Below are positions 27,932 through 36,500 of a DNA stretch of 64,000 bases, in pieces. This DNA comes from an uncultured Cellvibrio sp. (GTDB lineage Bacteria > Pseudomonadota > Gammaproteobacteria > Pseudomonadales > Cellvibrionaceae). The stretch's first letter is position 1. Each line of letters starts with the position of its first letter. The stretch spans positions 186,001 through 250,000 of the forward strand of contig CAMLKG010000001.1 in the NCBI GenBank assembly GCA_946480695.1. The letters run 5' to 3'. The notes beneath the pieces were generated by a model that was not told the DNA's origin, ran no database searches, and saw only the letters and a list, made by a program, of their open reading frames with translations. The position numbers and the translations under genes were made by a program.

Positions 27932-28177
27932 ATGGGTATTAGCGGCATCAGTATTTGGCAATTGCTGATCGTTCTGGCCATCGTCGTTATGTTGTTTGGA
28001 ACCAAACGCTTGCGCACCTTGGGCAGCGACCTCGGCAGCATGATCAAGGGTTTTAAGAATTCAATGAGCAGCGAAGAAGCGGCCAAAGCCGAGGAAGAGC
28101 AAAAGAACCTGGAGCAACAGCAGAAAGCGGCAGCGCAACAAACTGCTGAAAAAGTTGACCAGAACAACAAGGTTTAA
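27932..28177 (+). CDS. tatA: Sec-independent protein translocase subunit TatA
   Basis: The 81-residue protein has one N-terminal membrane helix ([19 protein letters not shown]), the [14 protein letters not shown] hinge, an amphipathic helix and a charged tail. TatA forms the pore for export of folded twin-arginine proteins. GCGAGGACATC precedes the ATG. It is followed by tatB three bases after the stop. Confidence 0.95.
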   Translation: MGISGISIWQLLIVLAIVVMLFGTKRLRTLGSDLGSMIKGFKNSMSSEEAAKAEEEQKNLEQQQKAAAQQTAEKVDQNNKV

Positions 28178-28180
28178 TCC

Positions 28181-28732
28181 GTGTTTGATATTGGTTTTAC
28201 CGAACTGCTGTTGTGCCTTGTCGTTGCGCTGGTGGTAATAGGCCCCGAGCAACTGCCAGGTACCGTGCGCACGGTTGCCTTGTGGATCGGCCGACTCAAA
28301 CGCAGCCTGGCGGAAACGCGCACTGAAATCGAGCGGCAGATAGGCGCGGATGATATCCGTCGCCAATTGCACAACGAAGAAATCATGCGCAATATCGAGG
28401 AAACCCGTTTGCAACTGGAAGCGTCCCTGCGTGAGCATGGGGTGCTGGATAACGACCAGCAAAACCCTATGGATGCAAACCGGGAGCACACCCCTAGCGC
28501 TGCCGATTATGGGCCACCGGAAGAACTACCGGACCATGCCCACGGCGAGGACAGTAGCCTGGACGCGCACAAGCAAACGGCTAACACAGCGGCATCTGGT
28601 AAGGTTATGCCGTCCGCTCCCCTTGGCTCGCAAGCTACGGCGGCTACCATCCAGCCCCCCCCTAATAATCAGCAAAGCCAGACCCCGGCAACGACAGTGG
28701 CGCCCCACCCCACTGGCAATACGGGCCAATAG
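28181..28732 (+). CDS. tatB: Sec-independent protein translocase subunit TatB, GTG start
   Basis: The 183-residue protein starts [27 protein letters not shown], the TatB N-terminal helix with its conserved Glu (ELLL) and GPEQLP hinge, then an amphipathic helix (residues 30-60). A long low-complexity tail (Ala, Pro, Thr, Gln) follows. The start codon is GTG, placed three bases after the tatA stop. TatB forms the substrate receptor with TatC. Confidence 0.94.
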   Translation: MFDIGFTELLLCLVVALVVIGPEQLPGTVRTVALWIGRLKRSLAETRTEIERQIGADDIRRQLHNEEIMRNIEETRLQLEASLREHGVLDNDQQNPMDANREHTPSAADYGPPEELPDHAHGEDSSLDAHKQTANTAASGKVMPSAPLGSQATAATIQPPPNNQQSQTPATTVAPHPTGNTGQ

Positions 28733-28754
28733 GCTGCAGGTCAGTTAGAGATCC

Positions 28755-29531
28755 ATGAATCGATCCGTTGAAGACGATAAAGAACAGCCATTGGTGCAAC
28801 ACCTGATCGAGTTGCGCAATCGCCTGTTGTATGTGATTTATTTTTTGTTAGCCATATTTGTATGCCTGTTTCCGTTCGCGACGGAGATCTATGCGGTTGT
28901 TTCCGCGCCCTTGCAGGCCGTGCTGCCCAAAGGCACAAATATGATCGCAACCGACGTGATCTCCCCCTTCCTCACGCCGCTGAAATTGACCTTTTACCTT
29001 TCGCTTTATATCGCTATCCCCTTCATCCTGTACCAGATCTGGCGGTTTATCGCCCCTGGGTTATACCAACATGAAAAAGAGTTGGCGGCTCCGCTGATGA
29101 TTTCCAGTGTGGTGCTGTTTTTTAGCGGTATGGCCTTCGCGTACTTCCTGGTATTACCCATGCTCTTCGGTTTTACCATGGGTATTGAGCTGGAAGGCGT
29201 GAGTACCATGACGGACATCACCAAGTACCTGGATTTGGTGCTGCACATGTTCCTGGCTTTTGGTATTGCCTTTGAAATCCCCGTTGCCACGGTATTACTG
29301 ATTTTGGCGGGTGTCGCAACCCCCGAAGGCCTGGCGGAAAAACGTCGCTACATTGTCGTCGGTTGTTTTGTGGTGGGTATGTTGTTAACACCGCCGGACG
29401 TATTCTCCCAAACACTGTTGGCGGTCCCCATGTGGATGCTGTTTGAATCCGGCCTGTTTTTCGGTCGATTGATGAAAAGGCGCAGCGAAGCGCGGATTGC
29501 CGCCGAAGAAAAAGCTAACGAACAGGATTAA
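28755..29531 (+). CDS. tatC: Sec-independent protein translocase subunit TatC
   Basis: The 258-residue protein has six membrane segments and the conserved N-terminal [15 protein letters not shown] and first-loop [19 protein letters not shown], including the Glu and Arg that bind the twin-arginine signal. It completes the tatABC operon, which ends at a strong terminator. Confidence 0.96.
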   Translation: MNRSVEDDKEQPLVQHLIELRNRLLYVIYFLLAIFVCLFPFATEIYAVVSAPLQAVLPKGTNMIATDVISPFLTPLKLTFYLSLYIAIPFILYQIWRFIAPGLYQHEKELAAPLMISSVVLFFSGMAFAYFLVLPMLFGFTMGIELEGVSTMTDITKYLDLVLHMFLAFGIAFEIPVATVLLILAGVATPEGLAEKRRYIVVGCFVVGMLLTPPDVFSQTLLAVPMWMLFESGLFFGRLMKRRSEARIAAEEKANEQD

Positions 29532-29540
29532 CCAATCCGA

Positions 29541-29580
29541 AACGATTAAGGCCAGCAAACGCTGGCCTTAATCGTTTTGA
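29541..29580 (+). terminator. Strong terminator after tatC
   Basis: A 16-base perfect stem (AACGATTAAGGCCAGC / GCTGGCCTTAATCGTT) with loop AAAC is followed by TTGA. It lies 10 bases after the tatC stop and, because the stem is symmetrical, may also terminate the convergent DUF2061 gene. Confidence 0.88.
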
Positions 29581-29600
29581 ACCGGCATTGGGTTTCCCCG

Positions 29601-29810
29601 TTAAACCCTGGTAGCAAAAGCCTCCTCAAGGGTTGCCCTGTGCGCTTCAAGTTTTTTCCATCCCAACTCATGGAAGTAGAAGGCGACAGTGTTGATGGCG
29701 GGTTCGATCAACGCCAGGGCGCTGCCCACTACCACACTACCGGTCAGGGCGTAGCCGACAGTGAAGGCCACGCTGAAGTGTATAACGGCAAAGCTTGCTG
29801 TTTTGGCCAT
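29601..29810 (-). CDS. DUF2061 small membrane protein, under a Fur-box promoter
   Basis: The 69-residue protein has the DUF2061 pattern (MAKTASFAVIHFSVAFTVGY, then LTGSVVVGSALALIEPAINTV, then YFHELGWKKLE), with two hydrophobic segments and conserved His/Glu. The function is unknown. GAGG stands eight bases before the ATG. A promoter with a perfect Fur 6-1-6 box lies 54-81 bases upstream, so expression probably rises when iron is low. It converges on tatC. Confidence 0.85.
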   Translation of the reverse strand: MAKTASFAVIHFSVAFTVGYALTGSVVVGSALALIEPAINTVAFYFHELGWKKLEAHRATLEEAFATRV

Positions 29811-29863
29811 GATGAAATCCTCGTTAGAAGTCGGTGGCTGGTCAGTTATCAGCCGATGGACCC

Positions 29864-29891
29864 ATCATAAGCAAGCGATAATCATTATCAA
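29864..29891 (-). promoter_or_regulatory. Promoter overlapped by a Fur box, upstream of the DUF2061 gene
   Basis: On the minus strand TTGATA (29891-29886), a 16-base spacer and TATGAT (29869-29864) form a good sigma-70 promoter. The palindrome GATAAT-G-ATTATC (29889-29877 on the minus strand) covers the -35 box and half of the spacer. It is the 13-base 6-1-6 core of the Fur recognition site with no mismatch. A bound Fur-iron dimer would block RNA polymerase here. Confidence 0.75.
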
Positions 29892-29925
29892 AGAAAATTA
29901 ACCAAAACCTATCAATAGTTATTTT

Positions 29926-30393
29926 CTATTTAAAATCCCAGCGGGACCAGGGAAGGACGGAAAGCGCGGAATTAAAATAGCGCGGATCATGGGTTACCTC
30001 CTCTCCCACCCATTCAGGTTTTGCGAAAGGTGCGTCTTCCGCCGACAGTTCGATTTCCGCAACAACCAGGCCCTGGTTCTCGCCCAAAAACTCATCGACT
30101 TCCCATACATAACCTTCGTGGATGATGTTGCGGCGGTATTTTTCGATCAGGGGCTGCTCACAAAGCGCCAGCAGGTCGCGCGCATCCCACACAGGGATTG
30201 GATATTCAAACTCCGCCCGGCTCGCCCCGGCCGAGACACCCTTGACGGTCAGGAACGCTTCATCACCGGCGATGCGGACCCGCACCGTGCGCTCTTTGGC
30301 ACGGTTCAAATACCCCTGCGAATAATAAACCGCGGGCGCCTCACGCCAGGTATCGCCGGTTACCAGGAATTTGCGTTCGATTTCAATTGCCAT
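29926..30393 (-). CDS. CYTH-domain (class IV adenylate cyclase/thiamine triphosphatase-type) protein
   Basis: The 155-residue protein starts MAIEIERKFLVTGDTW, the ExExK signature of the CYTH tunnel fold. It continues with TVRVRIAGDEAFLTVKG and VWEVDEFLGENQGLVVAEIEL, which carry the alternating basic and acidic residues that line the triphosphate tunnel. Bacterial stand-alone CYTH proteins of this size often act as inorganic tripolyphosphatases; that is family knowledge, not shown here. I choose the ATG at 30393, where the signature begins, with AAGGGC upstream; the frame extends further without support. Confidence 0.88.
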   Translation of the reverse strand: MAIEIERKFLVTGDTWREAPAVYYSQGYLNRAKERTVRVRIAGDEAFLTVKGVSAGASRAEFEYPIPVWDARDLLALCEQPLIEKYRRNIIHEGYVWEVDEFLGENQGLVVAEIELSAEDAPFAKPEWVGEEVTHDPRYFNSALSVLPWSRWDFK

Positions 30394-30453
30394 CAGCAGC
30401 GCCCTTTGCAGTAAATTCGGGGCGATTATCCGGCAAAGCGCGGATGAAAAAAA

Positions 30454-30484
30454 TAAAAAAAGCCGCGCATGGACCTGCGCGGCT
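30454..30484 (-). terminator. Terminator after the first TonB-dependent receptor gene
   Basis: On the minus strand AGCCGCGCA pairs with TGCGCGGCT (30461-30469 with 30476-30484) and is followed by TTTTTTTATTTTTTT. It lies 21 bases after the receptor stop and ends the starch locus on this side. Confidence 0.9.
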
Positions 30485-30505
30485 GAATACAAGGGCAAGG
30501 TGTTT

Positions 30506-33500
30506 TTAAAAAGTGTAATTGGCTCCGATATAAAAGGTGCGGCCAAACCATTGCAAGCCGCGCGTCAGTTCCTCATCAAACATGTAGCTCCTGTTGGGTT
30601 CATTGGTGAGGTTACTGATGGAAAACACGACATCCACACCATTATCGAATTTGTACGCGGCCTGGTAATCGAGCAAGGTTTCCGGGGCATAGATAATCGG
30701 CTGCAAGTTCACGTTGCGTGTTTCGCCGACAAATGAATCCTGATAGGTCGTGGACAGCCGGGTTTCAAAATTGCCGTAGCTATAAAACAGCGTGACATTC
30801 GCGGATTTTTCCACCAGTCCGGGGAACGGAAGTTCATTACCGCCCTGCAAACTTTCGACCGGGTTGACCACGCTGATTTTACTGTCCGTCAGCGAATAGC
30901 TCGCACTCACCCCCAACCCGGACCACAGCTCCGGCAGGAAATTAAATGTTTGCGTGTAGGAAATTTCCAGGCCGCGGATGTATCCGCCTTCGAGGTTGTT
31001 AATCGCGGTCGAGTAATCGCCGTTTTGGACCTCGGCCTCGACAATCAATCCGCCTTCCACCACATCCCAGGTATCGGGTACATCGAAACCGGCCGCGCGG
31101 AAATCAAAATTTTCGTAAGTAATATCCTGGATGAAGGATTTGATTTCACGGTGGTAAGCTGCAATCACAAACGCGCCATTGGTGTCCGGCATATAGTGTT
31201 CATAGGACAGGTCCACCTGGTCCGCAATAAACGGAGTGAGGAATGGCGAGGTGTTGCTGCCGAAGTTGAAATAGGGAACGTTGCCCTCAATCGATACTGA
31301 ACCTTCCGAATCCGGTGCGGCGAGGCGATTGATGGGCGGGCGCGACAGTACGCGGGCAACCGCCAAACGCAATTGGTCATCCGCCGCCAGCGAATAATTC
31401 AAGTTCAGCGATGGCAAATTGTGATCGTATTTCGTGCCCAGGGTTTGGTAGGCGAAATCCGAACGGCATTCACCGGTTTCATCGCAAATTTCCTGCGCAC
31501 CTTTACTTTCATCGCCGTTCACATTGAGCAGCGCCACACTGGATTGGTCGGTGCGCACATGGCGCACACCGATATTTCCGACAAGGTCGCGATTAAACAC
31601 CGAGGTAGAAATATTGGCCTGCAAATAGATCGCGGTGATATTTTCGTCGATATCGGAGCGTTGCTTCATCGACCAGTCCCGCCCTTCACCCCAGCGTGCA
31701 GCGGGTTCAATGGAGCGCGGGCTGGCGGTGGGGTCCAGGTTATCCGGGGTAACCGCGGGCACCGGGCCCAACACCAGGCCGTTGGCAGCCGCTTCCCGGA
31801 TAATCGCATCGCCATCAATCGCAAGGAAGGACGGGAAGTGGGAAAAATCACCCTTCCAGTTAACGACATCCGAGGTGGCGGTGGTAATCGGCAGCGACCA
31901 GTCGGTAGTGATAGTACCGTTCGCACCATCGCCGTAAACAAATACCTGGCGGCGATCCTGGTGATTGCGCTCGGAGTAACGCACGCCCGCTTCCACAGCG
32001 TTAATGACGGGTATTTCCAGTTCGTATTTCACATCAAAACGCGCGGCGCTGATCACATCGTCATTAATGCGCGGATAGCGTTCGTAATTGGTCAGGCGCA
32101 GGTTACTGACACCATTGGCATCATATTGGGTGTAATCGCGACTGAGGCTCACACTGGGGACGTTGATGCCGTCCAGTAAATAGGTGACGGATTGGTCGGT
32201 ATCGCGTTCGAAAGGATCGCTATTGGCGGTCGGTGACGCCTTGGGCGTGTACAAATGCGCGCGTACCACGCCATCGGCCTGGACACCGGAGGCATCGGAG
32301 TGGGATAAGTCGAGCGACGCGGTAAGCGCGTCCTGCTTCCATTTCAGGTTCAAACCGCCCGACAGCAATTCGTTGGTTTGGGTGACGTCATTGCTGTTGA
32401 TTTGCAGGTTAAGCCCCGTGGGGTTGGTATCGCCTACTTTAAATTCGCCACCGATCACCGCCTGGTTATTCCACAACACCATGTTACTGATTTCGGCGTT
32501 GCGCAAAGGCTGGATGCGGAAACCGCGCGAATAGCTGTCCGATTCAAACTTGGAGTAGAACACATCCGACTGGATGGAGAGGTTTTCCGTGGGTTCAAAT
32601 TGCACCGCCGCAACATAACCATCGCGGGTTTCTTCTCCCCCGGTCTGGAAGACTTCAAACCCTTCCGCCATAAATACTTCGGTGGGGCGATTGGCAGTCG
32701 GCAAGGCATTAAAGTTTTCATCGACAATGCTGGTGCCGAGTCGCTCGTCCGGTGTTACCAGGGAATAGGGCGTTGCCTCGTAGTTATATTGTTCAAAGCG
32801 CGTTGCCGAGCGCGGCTGGACCAACCGGGCGTAGCCGAGGGCAAGGCCCAGTGTGTCGTCCATTAATTTTTTCTGGAAGGAGAGGGAGAAACGCTGGCCG
32901 TAGGGGTCGGCACCGTAAATATCGTCGGCCTGGTCATTGAAACTGCCGCGCACGCCGATGACCACCTTTTGATCCTCACCCATTTCCAGCGGGTTGGCGG
33001 TTTTCAATTCCACGCTTCCCGCCACACCGCCTTCAATCAGCGACGCCTTGGGCGACATGTAGACTTCCACCGATTGGATCAGCTCCGAGGGGAACTGGCT
33101 GAACTCCATGGCGCGGGTGCCGTTGGGCGACACCTGTTCGCGGCCATTCAGGGTGGAGAACACAAAGCCCTCGCCCATACCGCGCACCTGGATGGTACCC
33201 GCCTGGCCGCCGGAACGGGTGACGGTGATGCCCGGTACGCGACCCAGCGCGTCGGCAATGGAGACATCCGGCAAGCCGCCCAGGTCTGCGGCGGATATGG
33301 CCTGGACAACGGTATCGGCGTTGCGCTTGGTTTCAATGCTGTTTTGCAGCGAGCGGGCGTAACCCGTCACTGTGAGTTCTTCCACCAATTCCCCCGGCGT
33401 TTGCCCGGGAACATCATCCTGTGCCAGCAGGTGCGCGGGCCAGGTAGTGATGGCCAGGGTAGAGATCACCAGGGCCAGTGGTTTTACAGGGAATCTTTTC

Positions 33501-33517
33501 ATTTTTCGTATTCTCAT
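30506..33517 (-). CDS. TonB-dependent outer membrane receptor (starch locus, first copy)
   Basis: The 1003-residue protein has a signal peptide (LALVISTLAITTWPAHLLAQ), a TonB-box-like EELTVTG, and a plug domain (about residues 60-180: LPDVSIADALGRVPGITV, GMGEGFVFSTLNGREQ, FPSELIQSVEVYMSPKASLI). A large beta-barrel ends in FYIGANYTF with the terminal aromatic residue. These features place it with TBDRs that import oligosaccharides. It lies 62 bases downstream of the pullulanase gene on the same strand, so it is probably expressed with that enzyme and takes up branched or long maltodextrins (inference). A strong terminator follows. A second ATG at 33502 is possible. Confidence 0.93.
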   Translation of the reverse strand: MRIRKMKRFPVKPLALVISTLAITTWPAHLLAQDDVPGQTPGELVEELTVTGYARSLQNSIETKRNADTVVQAISAADLGGLPDVSIADALGRVPGITVTRSGGQAGTIQVRGMGEGFVFSTLNGREQVSPNGTRAMEFSQFPSELIQSVEVYMSPKASLIEGGVAGSVELKTANPLEMGEDQKVVIGVRGSFNDQADDIYGADPYGQRFSLSFQKKLMDDTLGLALGYARLVQPRSATRFEQYNYEATPYSLVTPDERLGTSIVDENFNALPTANRPTEVFMAEGFEVFQTGGEETRDGYVAAVQFEPTENLSIQSDVFYSKFESDSYSRGFRIQPLRNAEISNMVLWNNQAVIGGEFKVGDTNPTGLNLQINSNDVTQTNELLSGGLNLKWKQDALTASLDLSHSDASGVQADGVVRAHLYTPKASPTANSDPFERDTDQSVTYLLDGINVPSVSLSRDYTQYDANGVSNLRLTNYERYPRINDDVISAARFDVKYELEIPVINAVEAGVRYSERNHQDRRQVFVYGDGANGTITTDWSLPITTATSDVVNWKGDFSHFPSFLAIDGDAIIREAAANGLVLGPVPAVTPDNLDPTASPRSIEPAARWGEGRDWSMKQRSDIDENITAIYLQANISTSVFNRDLVGNIGVRHVRTDQSSVALLNVNGDESKGAQEICDETGECRSDFAYQTLGTKYDHNLPSLNLNYSLAADDQLRLAVARVLSRPPINRLAAPDSEGSVSIEGNVPYFNFGSNTSPFLTPFIADQVDLSYEHYMPDTNGAFVIAAYHREIKSFIQDITYENFDFRAAGFDVPDTWDVVEGGLIVEAEVQNGDYSTAINNLEGGYIRGLEISYTQTFNFLPELWSGLGVSASYSLTDSKISVVNPVESLQGGNELPFPGLVEKSANVTLFYSYGNFETRLSTTYQDSFVGETRNVNLQPIIYAPETLLDYQAAYKFDNGVDVVFSISNLTNEPNRSYMFDEELTRGLQWFGRTFYIGANYTF

Positions 33518-33579
33518 CTTATCCGTTTAACTATCGCGTCCGGCCCCGGCAGTGTGGGGAGCCGGTCGGGCCTGTTGAA

Positions 33580-36500
33580 TTAATTGCCTGCCGCCACCAC
33601 GGTCAGTGTGATGGCGTTGGGGCTGGAGGTATCCACCGTAAAGCGATAGTTACCGGCCTCGGGAATAGTGATCGATAAGTTGTCGTTGGAGCCCTGGATC
33701 AATTCGGCCGGCTCTCCCAGGACCACAGCCGAACCGCCAAGGTTGGGGTTGGACCAGTTGGCTTCCGCTACCTTGAATTGGTAAGTGCCTGCGGCCATGC
33801 CCAGTGTGAGCGCATACAAACCCTTGCCCTGGTAGACGAGGTGATTGGTGGCGTTGGTATCGCCCCAGCCAGCGGAGGTCACTTCACCGCGCAGGTAGAT
33901 GGGCGTCGCCGCAAACAGGTCTTCGAGGAATACTTTGAGCAACGGGGCATCAGGGTTGCGCGCATCCACCACAAAGCGGTAGGTACCGGCGGTGGCCACG
34001 GTCAGGCCGATGTTGGCGGCACCTCTGGCGAGGGTCATGCTTTCGCCGGGAACAGCGGCGGTTGCCGAGCCAAAGTCCACACTGCTCCAGTCGCTGGAGG
34101 CAACCTTGAACTCGTAGCTACCCGCGGCCAGGGCGACGCCCAGGGCGTAAATACTCTCGCTCTCATAGGCCAGTAAATTACCCGTATCCGCGTTCCATTG
34201 GCTGGTGGTGACGGTACCGCGCAGGTAAACCGGTGTGCCCCTCCAGGTTTCCGCATCGACCACGCGCAGGGTCGGTGTAGTGGTGCTCGCGGACGCATCC
34301 AGTTCGAAGCGATATTCACCGGTCACCGGGAAATCAAGGCTGACATTTCCGTTATCGCCCTGGGTCAAGGTCACGGATTCGCCCAGCGCGATGGTTTGGT
34401 TGGCCCCAAGGTTCGGTGTGCTCCAATTGGCATCAGCCACCTTGAAGATCCTGCTGCCCGCAGTTACGGTCAAGACCGCGCTATAAACGCCATCGCCGTC
34501 ATAGGCCATCTGGTTAACAGCGGTGGCATCCCAACCGGCGGCGGAGACCTCACCACGCACATAGATGGCCGTATCGCCGTAGGGCACCACGGTTGTTGAG
34601 CCGAGGCTTGCCGTCGCCGCAAGGCCATCGCCCTGGGCGCCGGATTGGGGTTTGACAAATACCGCTGTGGTATAGGCGGGAACAGTAAAGGTTCCGCCGC
34701 CATCGACGGCCGCATAACTGGCGGTGCGCACCGCCGGATCAGCGGAATTTTGCTGGATGCTGTGCAGCACGAAACCACTCGCTGTAGGCACCTTGGGAGC
34801 CTGGGTTACTCCAGTGCCGTTGATAACCACCACCAGGGCATCCACCGCCGGGTCCAGGTCGGGGCGGGGTTCAGTGGTTTCACCCACAGTACCCGCACCG
34901 TCATCAATACTCATCACAATCAGGCCGGCCACTTGCGATTTGCCGCCATCGTGGAAGCCCACGCGATCCATTACCTCTTCCGCCGTTTGCAAGCTGAACA
35001 ATGGGCTGCCGGACGCTATCGACAGGAATTCATTAAACACGGCAGACGCCCGCGCGATGTGGCCCGGCATCGCCCGGGTATTCGGGTTGGCAAATACGGC
35101 TTTTACATAATCGTCGGTCACCCCGTCGCGCAATTCCGGCGGCAAACCCACCCCCCAGTTATTGGATTGTTTGGTGAAATCCACCGCGTTAAACCAGTCC
35201 CCGGCGTTGTAGCTGTTAGGGGACATGGACTTGGAGCGCAGCAGGTCGTTACCCATATGGATAAACGGCACCCCTTGGCTCAGCAACGGAATGGAACTGG
35301 TAAGGCTGCTGATGCGCACACGATCTTCTATCGCCAGGGTTTCGGGCAAGGCACCGGGGCGATGCATCCAATCCCACAGGGTTTCGTTATCATGCTTGTC
35401 CACATAGTTAATCGCTTCCTGCGGATCAAGGTTGTAAGCGCCCACCGTCTGGGCTTTGATCACTGTGCCCGACCGGGTTTTAAGTTTGAACTCACTGAGG
35501 TTGCCCGCCAGGCCAGCGCGAATCGCATCCACGTTTTCGCCATTGATTAACGCGAGGCGCTGCAAGGGATTGCGGATTCGGTCATTGAACGTGCCTATAC
35601 CGGTTCCCGCCAGCGCCTCCTGGGTTGAGCGCTCGGCGATGCGATCACCGGAGGTGCCACCGGCGGGAGTCCAGGCTTCAGCGTAGAAATAATTATCTTC
35701 ATCCACCGCCCTGACGGCGTTGTAGGCATCCACCAATACCGCTTTCGGCATATAGCCCGATTGGTCGAAGCGGAAGCCATCCACCTTGTAGTGTTGGGCC
35801 CATTGCACTACCGAATCCGCAACAAACTTGCCCATCATGCGATGCTCGGTAGCGGTATCCGGCCCTGCGAATGTGCCGGTTTCAGGCACCCCGGTGGCCG
35901 GGTTGGCGCGATAGTAATAGCCGGGAACCACTTTATCGAACACCGAATTCGCCGCTTCAACGCCGGATGAAATGGTGTGGGGATAAACCACATCCATCAC
36001 CACCCGCAAACCGAGCTGATGCAAGGCCATATTCATTTCGCGCATTTCCTTCACACGCATCGCGCCCTGGGGATCGGTCGCATAACTGCCTTCCGGTGCG
36101 TTGAAATGCTGCGGGTCATAACCCCAGTTAAAGCCGTCCAGCCCGGCCATCGCAGCCACCAGCGAACGCGCCTGGCTGGATTGCGGATCAAACCCCTGCA
36201 ACACACTGCGCAGGGTGGCGCCGTTGCTCACCGAACCATCGCACACACTGACTGCATTTTTGTCCGCCACTTTTTCGCATAACTCAAAGACGTAACTGTC
36301 CAGGTTCACCTGTGCGCTTATCTCTTCATTGATGCTGCTACTGTCATTGCTCGGCAACAAATGGATATGCGTCAAACCCGCATCAACCAATGAGCGCAAA
36401 TGTTCGACCGGCGCAGTGTTGGTTTGCGTGAACGCCAGGTATTTACCGCGATACGCCGCCGGTGTGCTTTGGTCGTTAATACTGAAATCGCGCACATGGC

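Noticed and set aside
29577..29870. Plus-strand frame of 97 codons after tatC
   Set aside because: It begins inside the tatC terminator and lies opposite the DUF2061 gene, whose ribosome-binding site and family pattern are convincing.
31373..32179. Long plus-strand frame of 268 codons opposite the first receptor gene (and a similar one at 50722-51666)
   Set aside because: Long antisense frames are expected opposite TonB receptor genes of this base composition. Neither shows a start signal or domain.
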